Shown one piece after another: positions 1-7,734 of a stretch of 16,385 bases of DNA (its first letter is position 1; every line of letters starts with the position of its first letter). The position numbers were made by a program, and so were the translations under genes. A model generated the notes under the pieces. The model ran no database searches and was not told the origin of the DNA. It saw nothing but the letters and a program-made list of their open reading frames with translations. The DNA comes from an uncultured Chitinophagaceae bacterium (GTDB taxonomy: Bacteria > Bacteroidota > Bacteroidia > Chitinophagales > Chitinophagaceae), in NCBI GenBank assembly GCA_946885665.1, contig CAMPGT010000058.1, positions 1-16,385 of the forward strand, written 5' to 3'.

Positions 1-382
1 GAACGATGCGCTGCCCCATGGATTCTTCCGTGAGCCATGACGCGCCGTTTTCGGCCACCACGAAATGTGCCCTGATGATGGCCAACTCTGCATTCTCGAA
101 GCTATGCGGATCGTCATCGGTGTTGACGGGTTCGGCGATATCAACAAGTTCGGGCAGCGTCGTAACAAACCTTTTTGATGAATCATATTGTTCGGCGATC
201 ATCTTTTTTACATCATCAATGCCGTTAACTTCCACAACGTTGCCCCCAATAGTCTTAAATACTTCCATGAATTCAGCGATGGCATCTTCTTTGTTTCCGC
301 TGAATACACTGATATCCGGGAGCTCCGATTTTTCGGGCTGGTTCTTTGCAACATCTGCTAATATTTTATCGCGGCTTTTCAT
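1..382 (-). CDS. lutC: Lactate utilisation protein LutC (LUD domain), C-terminal part outside the window
   Basis: Reading the minus strand from the ATG at 382 gives an open frame to the window edge, starting MKSRDKILADVAKN and containing RAHFVVAENGASWLTEES. The last stretch is typical of the LUD domain of the LutC/YkgG family. LutC is the third, small subunit of the LutABC complex, which oxidises L-lactate to pyruvate in the cytoplasm. Its exact catalytic role is less clear than those of the two Fe-S subunits. About 127 residues are visible; full-length members have roughly 200, so the 3' part is missing because of the window border and the gene need not be broken. The start lies 17 bp inside the end of lutB, and an AAGGA-like stretch sits about a dozen bases upstream, which suggests translational coupling. 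The identification rests on both the motif and the gene order. Confidence 0.88.
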   Translation of the reverse strand, partial: MKSRDKILADVAKNQPEKSELPDISVFSGNKEDAIAEFMEVFKTIGGNVVEVNGIDDVKKMIAEQYDSSKRFVTTLPELVDIAEPVNTDDDPHSFENAELAIIRAHFVVAENGASWLTEESMGQRIV

Positions 383-1763
383 TGTTTTCGTTGTCCTTTT
401 TCTCGTTTTTACTGTACCAGGAGGAGAATGATTCTTTGGGCGCAGCGGGCATGTCGCGCTGTTTGTACCACGGGTTCAATCCATTTTTCGCAACAAAGGG
501 AACATTCTGCAGCACCCACCTGCCTGCTTTGCCGCCGCTGTTGAATTTGCCGGGCGATGATAACGTCCAGGCCATGGCTTTCATGCCAAGCGCCTTGGCG
601 TTGGTGGCGTATCCTTCCTTCACGATAACCTGCCGCCACTTGTACAGTTGCTCATGAATATTGATTTTTACCGGGCACACATTCGAGCACGAACCGCACA
701 GCGTGGAAGCGAAGGGAAGGTCGGCGTGCTGCTTCATGTCGATGTTGGGGGCGAGGATGGCGCCTATAGGCCCCGAAATGGTGTTGTGGTAGCTGAGTCC
801 GCCGCTCTTCCTGTACACCGGGCACGTGTTCATGCAGGCGCCGCATTTAATGCATTTCAATGATTCTCTGAAATCGGTGCGTGCCAATTGTTTCGTGCGG
901 CCGGCATCAACGAGTATCAGGTGCAGTTCCTGCCCTTTACGGGGCTTTCGGTAATGGCTGGAATAAATCGTTATCGGCTGACCGGTTGCGCTTCTTGCCA
1001 GCAAGCGCAAAAAAACGCCGAGGTGCTTTTTCTGTGGCACCAATTTTTCGAGACCCATGGAAGCGATTTGCACTTCCGACAGGTGTGCGCCCATGTCGGC
1101 GTTGCCTTCATTCGTGCATACCACGTATTCGCCGGTTTCTGCAACGGCAAAATTCACTCCTGTCAATGCTGCGCGCCGCGTGAGAAATACGTTTCGCAGA
1201 TGTTTGCGCGCCACTCTTGTCAGCAAGGTAGGATCAGATAATCCTTTTTCCGTTCCGAGGTGTTCATGAAAAAGTTCGCCGATCTCTTCTTTGCGTTTGT
1301 GTATGCACGGCAGTACGATGTGACTGGGTGGTTCGTTGTCTATTTGCTGGATATATTCACCCAAATCCGAATTGACCACTTCAATGCCGCGTTCATGGAG
1401 ATATTCATTTAAATGACATTCTTCGGTGAGCATGGACTTGCTCTTCACCATCTGGTCTATTTCCTTCGCTTTGAGGATGGAGTACACAATTTCATTGTGC
1501 TCCTTTGCATCGGCCGCCCAGTGCACCTGCACGCCATTCTTGACCAGGTTCGCTTCGAATTGCACCAGGTAATCGTGAAGGTTGGAGATGACATTTCTTT
1601 TGATCGCGGAGGCAGCTTCACGCAACTGTTCCCACTCGGGAATTTTCTTTGACGCCAAATCTCTTTTCGCCCTGATGTACCACAAGGCGCCATCGTGCCA
1701 GTTCACCCGTTCCTCATCTTTTATAAATCCGGCAGCCAGTGCCGCGTGATCTTTCGTACTCAT
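366..1763 (-). CDS. lutB: Lactate utilisation iron-sulfur protein LutB
   Basis: A 465-residue protein of the LutB/YkgF family, the large Fe-S subunit of the L-lactate-oxidising LutABC complex. The N-terminal two thirds form a LUD-like domain, with the family-typical stretch TGVNFAVAETGEYVVCTNEG at about residues 201-220. Two ferredoxin-like clusters follow: C304-x2-C307-x2-C310-x3-C314-P and C356-x2-C359-x3-C363-P. The segment after the second cluster (VKINIHEQLYKWR) is also typical. The length matches the family. The ATG overlaps the lutA stop in an ATGA arrangement (4 bp), and the gene overlaps lutC by 17 bp, so the three subunits are probably made by coupled translation. The last 15 residues are charged and low in complexity (KNEKKDNENNEKPR). 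No signal peptide is present, so the protein should be cytoplasmic. Confidence 0.95.
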   Translation of the reverse strand: MSTKDHAALAAGFIKDEERVNWHDGALWYIRAKRDLASKKIPEWEQLREAASAIKRNVISNLHDYLVQFEANLVKNGVQVHWAADAKEHNEIVYSILKAKEIDQMVKSKSMLTEECHLNEYLHERGIEVVNSDLGEYIQQIDNEPPSHIVLPCIHKRKEEIGELFHEHLGTEKGLSDPTLLTRVARKHLRNVFLTRRAALTGVNFAVAETGEYVVCTNEGNADMGAHLSEVQIASMGLEKLVPQKKHLGVFLRLLARSATGQPITIYSSHYRKPRKGQELHLILVDAGRTKQLARTDFRESLKCIKCGACMNTCPVYRKSGGLSYHNTISGPIGAILAPNIDMKQHADLPFASTLCGSCSNVCPVKINIHEQLYKWRQVIVKEGYATNAKALGMKAMAWTLSSPGKFNSGGKAGRWVLQNVPFVAKNGLNPWYKQRDMPAAPKESFSSWYSKNEKKDNENNEKPR

Positions 1764-2497
1764 AAGGAAGCGTTTAAAATTTCAGCGATGTGTACGATCT
1801 TCACCCCGCTTTTTTTCCTGTGCAACAGTCCTTCCATGTGCATCAGGCAGGAGAGATCGGAAGAAGTAATAAATTCTGCTCCATTCTTTTCGTGATCGGC
1901 AACGCGGTCCTTACCCATTTTTGCTGACACGGCTTCTTCCGCCACACAAAATACGCCGCCAAAGCCGCAACATTCATCTTCCCTGTCGAGCGAAACCTGC
2001 TCCAATCCCTTCACCATGTTCAGCAACTGCTGCGGCTTTGAAAAAGGCGGTGCATTCAGCTCGCTCATTTGCGAAAGATGCAATCCGCGCAGGCCATGGC
2101 AACTGTGGTGAATGCCTACTTTGTGAGGGAAGCTGGCGTCCAGCTTCTCCACTTTTAATACGTCGGTAAGGAACTCTACAAGCTCATATATCTTTCCGCG
2201 AATATTTAGCGCCGCATCTTCGTGATCAGGTGAATGGAGATGGTCCTTCACATGCAGCACGCAGCTTGCAGATGGCGCAACAATGTAATCGAACGATGAA
2301 AAGTTTTCAATGAAGAGTTCATTGCAATCGTGCGACAGGTGTTCGAATCCTGAATTGGCCATTGGCTGCCCGCAGCAAGTTTGCCTTACCGGATAAATAA
2401 CATCAACGCCCAGTTTCTGCAGCAGTTGAAGCGTGGCCCTTGCTGCATTGGGATAAAACTGGTTAACATAACATGGTATAAAAAGTCCTACTCTCAT
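1760..2497 (-). CDS. lutA: Lactate utilisation protein LutA (two CCG domains)
   Basis: A 245-residue protein starting MRVGLFIPCYVNQFYPNAA, matching LutA/YkgE of the LutABC L-lactate oxidation complex. It carries two CCG domains, the cysteine-rich modules that bind redox cofactors in heterodisulfide-reductase-like and glycolate/lactate oxidase subunits. The first has C9, C41-C42-G43-Q-P and C79. The second has C133 (in HHSCHGLR), C176-C177-G178-F-G-G and C217 (in DLSCLMHMEG). The length is normal for the family. Its ATG overlaps the permease stop by 4 bp, and its own TGA overlaps the lutB start by 4 bp. This tight packing, together with lutB and lutC downstream, makes a lactate role more likely than a glycolate oxidase (GlcF) role. 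Confidence 0.95.
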   Translation of the reverse strand: MRVGLFIPCYVNQFYPNAARATLQLLQKLGVDVIYPVRQTCCGQPMANSGFEHLSHDCNELFIENFSSFDYIVAPSASCVLHVKDHLHSPDHEDAALNIRGKIYELVEFLTDVLKVEKLDASFPHKVGIHHSCHGLRGLHLSQMSELNAPPFSKPQQLLNMVKGLEQVSLDREDECCGFGGVFCVAEEAVSAKMGKDRVADHEKNGAEFITSSDLSCLMHMEGLLHRKKSGVKIVHIAEILNASL

Positions 2498-4245
2498 AAC
2501 TGTTTCTTTCTTCCCATTGCGGTAACGAGGACGGCCAGTGCAATGATCACTCCGACCAGCGCCAGAAGGTACATATATCCTGTGAAAAAATCGGGGTTTA
2601 CCGGCGTGGCATTCGGCGATTTCATTTCATATTCCGGGATGATGCCGCTGAATAAATAGGCTTGGGCCATCACGATACAGCAGATGAAGACCAGCATGAT
2701 GAAGCTGTGCTTCACGGTTAAGCGGAACAATTGTGATTCTTTGCCCAGCAATTGTCCCGCCGCTGCGGCCACTGCAATGGATTGCGGAGATATCATTTTG
2801 CCTACCACGCCGCCGGATACGTTAGCAGAAACGGTTACCACCGGATCCACACCAATGGATGTGGCCGTTGCAGCCTGCAGTTTGCCGAACAAGGCGTTTG
2901 CAGAAGTGTCGGAGCCCGTAATGAATACGCCGAGCCACCCCAGCACCGGTGCAAAAAACGGAAACATGAAGCCTGTGCTGGCCAATGCTTCGGCGATGGT
3001 GAGCGTGATGCCTGAATCGTTGACGATGTAGGCAAACGCGAGCACCGCCGCAATGGTGATGATGGCATATTTTAACTGGCCGAGCGTGGCCACGAAAAGC
3101 TTTCTTGCTTCCGAAAATTTTAATCCCACCAGTGGCACCGATATCAGCGCGGCGATCAGTATGGAAGTGCCCGCCGCAGACAGGTAGTTAAATTTAAAAA
3201 TGTGTGGAATGGCTTTGCCATTTCTGTCGATGATGGCATTATGGATGCCGGGGACCTCAAACTGGAACTGGCCGACGTAGTTAAACAGGTTTTTTATCGG
3301 CTGCATGCCCCACGCTATGATCATGATGGTAAGCAGGATGAATGGCGACCAGGCCCTGAGAATTTGTCCGCTGGTGTATTTGTTTTCCACTGCGATGGTT
3401 GGTTCCACTTCGTTTTCAAACCGCCAGATGGTTTTGGGTTTCCAGAATTTAAGAAAGATAATGAGGCTGATGATGGAACCCACGCCGGCGATAACATCGG
3501 GCAATGCAGGGCCCAGGAAATTTGAAGTGAACCATTGCAGGAGCCCGAAGCTGAGGCCGCATACGAGGATCGCCGGCAACACTTCTTTTGCTTTTTTCAC
3601 GCCTGCCATAATGATGACGAGGTAAAAAGGCAGCAGTATGGAAAGAATGGGAAGCGTGCGGCCCACCATTTGCGAAATCGCGTTTTCGGGGATGGACGTC
3701 ACCTGCGACGCCACCGTGATCGGAATGCCGATGGCCCCGAAGGCAACCGGGGCGGTGTTGGCGATGAGACAGATGCTTGCAGCGTAAAGAGGGTTGAAGC
3801 CGAGCCCCACAAGCATCGCCGCAGTGATGGCGACAGGTGCGCCAAAGCCCGCCGTACCTTCGAGAAACGATCCGAAGGAGAAGGCGATCAGCAGCGCCTG
3901 CAACCTTCTGTCGGGCGTAATGGATGCCATGAAGTGCCTGATCACTTCAAACTGCCCGCTTTTCACCGTGATGTTAAACAGGAACACGGCGCAAATAATG
4001 ATCCAGCAAATAGGGAACAGGCCGTACAATGCACCGTTGGCAGCGGAAAGAAGTGCCAGGTTCACAGGCATGCGGTACACGAGCACGGCAATAAGAATGG
4101 CGATAACAGTAGCCGCAATGCTGACTTTATAGCCCTTCATTTTTTTGATGATGAGCCCCCAGAAGATAAAGAGCACGGGCACTACAGCGAGCAATGCAGA
4201 TAAAGCGATACTGTCGAATGGGTCAATAACTTGTTTCCAGTCCAT
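2494..4245 (-). CDS. lldP: L-lactate permease (LctP family), first gene of the lactate operon
   Basis: A 583-residue polytopic membrane protein of the lactate permease family (LldP/LctP), which takes up L-lactate (related members also take glycolate) by proton symport. Family hallmarks are FGSFLEGTAGFGAPVAITAA at about residues 124-143, LIANTAPVAFGAIGIPI at about 160-176, and GSDTSANALFG in the C-terminal half. Hydrophobic segments recur along the whole chain, in keeping with 12 or more membrane helices. It is slightly longer than typical members. A hydrophilic loop with VPGIHNAIIDRNGKAIPHIF lies in the middle. It is the promoter-proximal gene of the minus-strand operon and shares a 4-bp overlap with lutA. 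Assignment as a lactate rather than glycolate carrier rests mainly on the adjacent lutABC. Confidence 0.93.
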   Translation of the reverse strand: MDWKQVIDPFDSIALSALLAVVPVLFIFWGLIIKKMKGYKVSIAATVIAILIAVLVYRMPVNLALLSAANGALYGLFPICWIIICAVFLFNITVKSGQFEVIRHFMASITPDRRLQALLIAFSFGSFLEGTAGFGAPVAITAAMLVGLGFNPLYAASICLIANTAPVAFGAIGIPITVASQVTSIPENAISQMVGRTLPILSILLPFYLVIIMAGVKKAKEVLPAILVCGLSFGLLQWFTSNFLGPALPDVIAGVGSIISLIIFLKFWKPKTIWRFENEVEPTIAVENKYTSGQILRAWSPFILLTIMIIAWGMQPIKNLFNYVGQFQFEVPGIHNAIIDRNGKAIPHIFKFNYLSAAGTSILIAALISVPLVGLKFSEARKLFVATLGQLKYAIITIAAVLAFAYIVNDSGITLTIAEALASTGFMFPFFAPVLGWLGVFITGSDTSANALFGKLQAATATSIGVDPVVTVSANVSGGVVGKMISPQSIAVAAAAGQLLGKESQLFRLTVKHSFIMLVFICCIVMAQAYLFSGIIPEYEMKSPNATPVNPDFFTGYMYLLALVGVIIALAVLVTAMGRKKQL

Positions 4246-4338
4246 TATGTTCAGGCAATCGTAAAGACATCGAATATATTAACTTCTGCAAAACATTCAG
4301 CAGGAAACATTGTAACTTCAAGTGCAACCTGATCAACG
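4246..4338. promoter_or_regulatory. Divergent promoter region between the lactate operon and the exported sugar-enzyme genes
   Basis: This 93-bp spacer must hold the promoters for both divergent units. It contains two copies of TAACTTC on the plus strand (4280-4286 and 4313-4319), 33 bp apart, and between them two copies of AAACATT (4291-4297 and 4305-4311). A CTGC/GCAG inverted pair encloses the first AAACATT copy. On the minus strand the segment TATATTCG is one mismatch from the Bacteroidota -7 motif TAnnTTTG, but no TTTG lies at the usual distance upstream of it, so I do not assign exact promoter positions. Whether the repeats are operators is inference. Confidence 0.45.
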
Positions 4339-5301
4339 ATGACAACATCACCGCAAAATCATTCGCGCCGAAACTTCCTGAAAAACTCTTTGCTGTCCGG
4401 AATGTTATTGCCGCTTGCAAAAGGAAATCCATTCGCCACAACGTACAACTGGCCTGCAAAACCTTTACAGGTGCACATCTTTTCCAAGCATCTGCAGTTT
4501 CTCAATTATGAAGATCTTGCAGATGCTGCAAAAGAAATGGGATTCGACGGCGTTGATCTCACCGTGAGGCCCAACGGGCATGTGCTGCCCGAACGCGTGG
4601 AAGAAGATCTTCCAAAAGCCGTTGCCGCGCTGCAAAAAGCCGGCTTGCCGCCTTTGATCATGACAACGGCGGTGGATGACCCCCGGGATGCCATCGACAA
4701 AAAAGTGATCGAAACCGCTTCCAGGCTGGGTATAAAATATTACCGGATGAACTGGTTCGATTACAGGCAGGGCGTGAGCATGCCGAAGCAGATCGCGCAA
4801 TTTGCGAAGCAAATAAAGGAACTCAGCCAGATGAACCGGCAATATGGTGTTACGGGCGTGTACCAGAATCATGCGGGAAGAGGCGTGGGTTCTTCGATGT
4901 GGGAGGTGTGGCAGCTATTGAAAGAAGCAGACAAACAGCACATGGGATCGCAGTATGACATCAGGCACGCCATGGTGGAAGGCGCCAACTCGTGGCAGAA
5001 TGGACTTGAGTTGATCCACAACGACATCAAATCCATAACGGTTAAAGACTACAACTGGAAACAAAAAGGCGATAAATGGGAAGTGAACGACGTGCCAATA
5101 GGTGAGGGCATGATCGATTTTAAAACCTATTTCGGCCTGCTGAAAAAGTACGACATCGACGTGCCGGTTTCACTGCACATTGAATACGACCTCGGCGGTG
5201 CGCAACATGGGGCCACTTCCATTTCCGTTGATAAAAATGTTGTGTTCGATGCCATGAAAAAAGACCTGGCAAAGATCCAGGAACTTTGGCAACAGGCCTA
5301 A
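4339..5301 (+). CDS. Tat-exported xylose-isomerase-like TIM-barrel protein (sugar isomerase/epimerase family)
   Basis: A 320-residue protein. Residues 8-34 form a twin-arginine signal: S-R-R-N-F-L-K (R10, R11), a short hydrophobic stretch, then a small-residue region, so export of the folded protein to the periplasm is expected. The rest reads as an AP-endonuclease-2/xylose-isomerase-like TIM barrel: GFDGVDLTVRP (68-78), YYRMNWFDYRQG (134-145), YQNHAGRG (175-182), QYDIRHA (205-211), SITVKDYNW (232-240) and SLHIEYD (278-284). Sugar isomerases and epimerases of this fold use Glu, Asp, His and Glu to bind metal. By eye D207 and E282 are kept, but the strand-4 Glu looks replaced by Q176 and the strand-6 His by T234, so the chemistry is uncertain. 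The next gene starts 10 nt after the stop, so the two are surely cotranscribed. Fold assignment is firm; substrate is unknown. Confidence 0.85.
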   Translation: MTTSPQNHSRRNFLKNSLLSGMLLPLAKGNPFATTYNWPAKPLQVHIFSKHLQFLNYEDLADAAKEMGFDGVDLTVRPNGHVLPERVEEDLPKAVAALQKAGLPPLIMTTAVDDPRDAIDKKVIETASRLGIKYYRMNWFDYRQGVSMPKQIAQFAKQIKELSQMNRQYGVTGVYQNHAGRGVGSSMWEVWQLLKEADKQHMGSQYDIRHAMVEGANSWQNGLELIHNDIKSITVKDYNWKQKGDKWEVNDVPIGEGMIDFKTYFGLLKKYDIDVPVSLHIEYDLGGAQHGATSISVDKNVVFDAMKKDLAKIQELWQQA

Positions 5302-5311
5302 CTTTCTCCTC

Positions 5312-7624
5312 ATGATCAAAATCCGTAACACCGCCGCCATAACTTTTTTTTCTCTGATGGCATTTGCCTGTCATGACGCGCGCAAACCTGTTCGTCCGCT
5401 GGATGTGTGGGTTTTTCATTCGGTGCTCGACAGGCATCCACGGATGCTGACCATTGCTCTCGATTCATCGATGTATGCAGCATATGATCTTGCGCATTGT
5501 ACTTTATACAAGGTTTGGAAAGGAGGCGTGCGCCTCGAGGGAGCGCCTTACACCAATAAAAAAAATGTGCAGCCGGTTACATGGGGAACATCTTACAGCG
5601 ACACTTTATTGAACAAATGGACCGTGCAAAAAGACGGCAGGAGCGATAGCTTTCAACTGTTCGGCAAGGGGTATCGTTTGTCGGATAACCAGGTGTATTT
5701 AAAATACCTGGTGGTGTTGTCGACAAACGATTCGATAATAATAGAGGAACGCCCTGAATTTGTAAGGAACGATGAAGGGATGCCGGGCTTTGAAAGAACG
5801 TTCACTGTTACCGGCGTTCCTCCAGGTTTTGAAATAGGCCTGCACAGCGGGGCGGAGACTTTCATTTTAAAAAGCAATGCGGCCGCAAAGATTGTAAAAT
5901 GGTTTGCGCCGCTGGGCGCACAGAAAGCGCCTGACTATGCCGGCGAATACGATCACAAGGGCAGGTACTGGATGGAAAAAAGCGATTGTTTTACGTGTCA
6001 TGAAATCGATAGAAACACTGTAGGTCCGGCGTTGCGCGACATCGCACTGAAATACCAGGATGATGAAGGCGGCGCCGCGCATCTCGTCACCAAAGTGAAA
6101 AACGGTGGTACCGGCGTGTGGGGAAACAAGGTGATGAATGCGCATCCGGGCCTCACGGAAAATGAGATCAGAACGATGCTCGACTACATACTTTCTCTCA
6201 AACCTTCAACAACAGCGGGCAACATTTCAGCTGTAGATGATCAGGTAACGGAGAAGAACGTGTATCCCGGATTTGGTGCGCCCGTTAGCGGCGTGCACCC
6301 GAGCTATAGCGTGCAGACAATTCACAAAGCTAATTTTCAACCGAAGGTTGGCGGACTTGCATTTTTACCTGATGGCAAATTGCTGGTGACAACCTGGGAC
6401 ACCGTTGGTGGTGTGTATTTGCTGGACCATGTTGAAACCGGCGACACTAATAAGATCACGGTAAAGCGCATTGCATCGGGTCTCGCCGAACCGCTGGGCA
6501 TCACAACCGTGGGCGATGACATTTATGTTTTGCAAAAACAGGAACTCACGAAACTGGTGGATAACGATGGTGATGAAATCATCGATGAGTACCAAACGAT
6601 TTGCAATGCGTGGACGGTAACAGGCGATTTTCATGAATTTTCGTTTGGCCTGGTGTATAAAGAGGGATATTTCTACGCCACGCTTTCTATGGCGATGAGG
6701 TTGATGGCGCATGAACGGCAACAACCCGATCGCGGCAAGACAGTCAAAATTGCCATGGACGGCAGCTACGAATGGCTGAACTACGGCTTGCGCACACCAA
6801 ACGGAATAGGCGTTGGCCCGGATGGCGAGTTGTTCGTTACCGATAACCAGGGCGAGTGGGTGCCGGGCAATAAGCTCATTCACGTGAAGAAAGGTGATTA
6901 TCATGGCATGCGATGGGATTATTACGACAGTGTGCCCGATGCACCGCCGCCGCTTGCGCAGCCGGCGATATGGTTGCCCGAGGATGAGATCGCCAATTCA
7001 CCTTCGCAGCCGGTGCTGGTCACTGCGGGCCCTTACAGGGGTCAGTTGTTGCATGGCGACGTTACCTATGGCGGAATACAAAGAGATTTTTTGGAAAAGA
7101 TAAATGGGCAGTACCAGGGAGCAGTGTTTCCCTTTACACAGGGTTTGGAAGCGGGCGTGAACCGTTTGAGTTTTGGTCCCGATGGAGCATTGTACATTGG
7201 TGGCGTGGGGATGGTGGGCGGATGGAGCTGGAAGGAAAAGCAATCGGGTTTGCAGCGGATGTATGATAATGGCCGACCTGTTTTCGAGATGCTTGCCGTT
7301 CGTGCAAAGCCGAAGGGTGTAGAGATCGAGTTGACGCAGCCCCTTGCTGATGACTACCGGTTAGGAATAAGCGACGTATTGGTTCAGCAATGGTGGTATG
7401 TTCCCACTAAAAATTATGGTGGCCCGAAAAAAGATTTCGAAACGTTGCGCATTAGCAAACTGGAATTATCTGCCGACAGGAAACATGTTTACTTTGAGTT
7501 ACCGGAAATGAAGAAGGGAAGGGTAATTTATATTCGGCTGCCCCGTGATATGAAGAGCGCCGGCGGCCTTGCCTTATGGGCCGGTGAGGCGTGGTACACG
7601 ATGAATGAGGTGCCGGGGGCATAG
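5312..7624 (+). CDS. Exported lipoprotein with c-type heme domain and sorbosone-dehydrogenase-like beta-propeller
   Basis: A 770-residue protein. The N-terminus has a hydrophobic signal ending FSLMAFAC, making C20 a probable but imperfect lipobox cysteine. Residues about 25-175 form a beta-rich region I cannot assign. A class I cytochrome c domain follows at about 205-300: heme motif C226-F-T-C229-H230, with M275 (in GNKVMNAHP) a likely axial ligand. Residues about 340-670 resemble the beta-propeller of sorbosone/glucose-dehydrogenase-like proteins: GGLAFLPDGKLLVTTWD, LRTPNGIGVGPDGELFVTDN (493 on), GDYHGMRWDYYD (528 on) and RLSFGPDGALYIGG (618 on). A calcium-loop-like run, D417-N-D-G-D-E-I-I-D-E426, lies inside it. 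The C-terminal 100 residues form a small beta domain common in such proteins. I infer periplasmic oxidation of a sugar or alcohol with electrons passed to heme. PQQ dependence cannot be read from sequence. Confidence 0.85.
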   Translation: MIKIRNTAAITFFSLMAFACHDARKPVRPLDVWVFHSVLDRHPRMLTIALDSSMYAAYDLAHCTLYKVWKGGVRLEGAPYTNKKNVQPVTWGTSYSDTLLNKWTVQKDGRSDSFQLFGKGYRLSDNQVYLKYLVVLSTNDSIIIEERPEFVRNDEGMPGFERTFTVTGVPPGFEIGLHSGAETFILKSNAAAKIVKWFAPLGAQKAPDYAGEYDHKGRYWMEKSDCFTCHEIDRNTVGPALRDIALKYQDDEGGAAHLVTKVKNGGTGVWGNKVMNAHPGLTENEIRTMLDYILSLKPSTTAGNISAVDDQVTEKNVYPGFGAPVSGVHPSYSVQTIHKANFQPKVGGLAFLPDGKLLVTTWDTVGGVYLLDHVETGDTNKITVKRIASGLAEPLGITTVGDDIYVLQKQELTKLVDNDGDEIIDEYQTICNAWTVTGDFHEFSFGLVYKEGYFYATLSMAMRLMAHERQQPDRGKTVKIAMDGSYEWLNYGLRTPNGIGVGPDGELFVTDNQGEWVPGNKLIHVKKGDYHGMRWDYYDSVPDAPPPLAQPAIWLPEDEIANSPSQPVLVTAGPYRGQLLHGDVTYGGIQRDFLEKINGQYQGAVFPFTQGLEAGVNRLSFGPDGALYIGGVGMVGGWSWKEKQSGLQRMYDNGRPVFEMLAVRAKPKGVEIELTQPLADDYRLGISDVLVQQWWYVPTKNYGGPKKDFETLRISKLELSADRKHVYFELPEMKKGRVIYIRLPRDMKSAGGLALWAGEAWYTMNEVPGA

Positions 7625-7648
7625 GTGAAACGGGAGACGGGAGAAGTT

Positions 7649-7703
7649 TTGCCCGAAGGCAACTGTATCCCCCGCTGGCGGGGGTGGCGCGAAGCGCCGG
7701 GGG
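7649..7703. repeat. Cluster of three adjacent hairpins (REP-like, GC-rich)
   Basis: In the 110-bp spacer between the propeller gene and the enolase-family gene, three stem-loops follow one another. They are TTGCC-CGAA-GGCAA (7649-7662), CCCCCG-CTGG-CGGGGG (7669-7684) and GGCGC-GAA-GCGCC (7686-7698), followed by GGGGGT, which could also pair with the C-run in an alternative fold. No T-run follows, so a simple intrinsic terminator is not indicated. The composition contrasts with the A-rich stretch just after it (7711-7730). This looks like a dispersed intergenic repeat of the REP/MITE type or an mRNA processing or attenuation structure, but copies elsewhere cannot be seen from this window. Confidence 0.6.
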
Positions 7704-7734
7704 TGGACCAGCAAAAAACAAACAAAAAATCTCA

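Noticed and set aside
3535..4203. A 222-codon plus-strand frame opposite the lactate permease
   Set aside because: It is antisense to a certain gene, rich in Arg, His and Glu in a manner typical of shadow frames, and has no domain or signal.
7684..7734. GTG-started extension of the enolase-superfamily protein by 17 residues
   Set aside because: The extension is encoded by the hairpin element and an A-rich stretch and has no leader character, whereas the ATG at 7735 begins a Tat-like leader.
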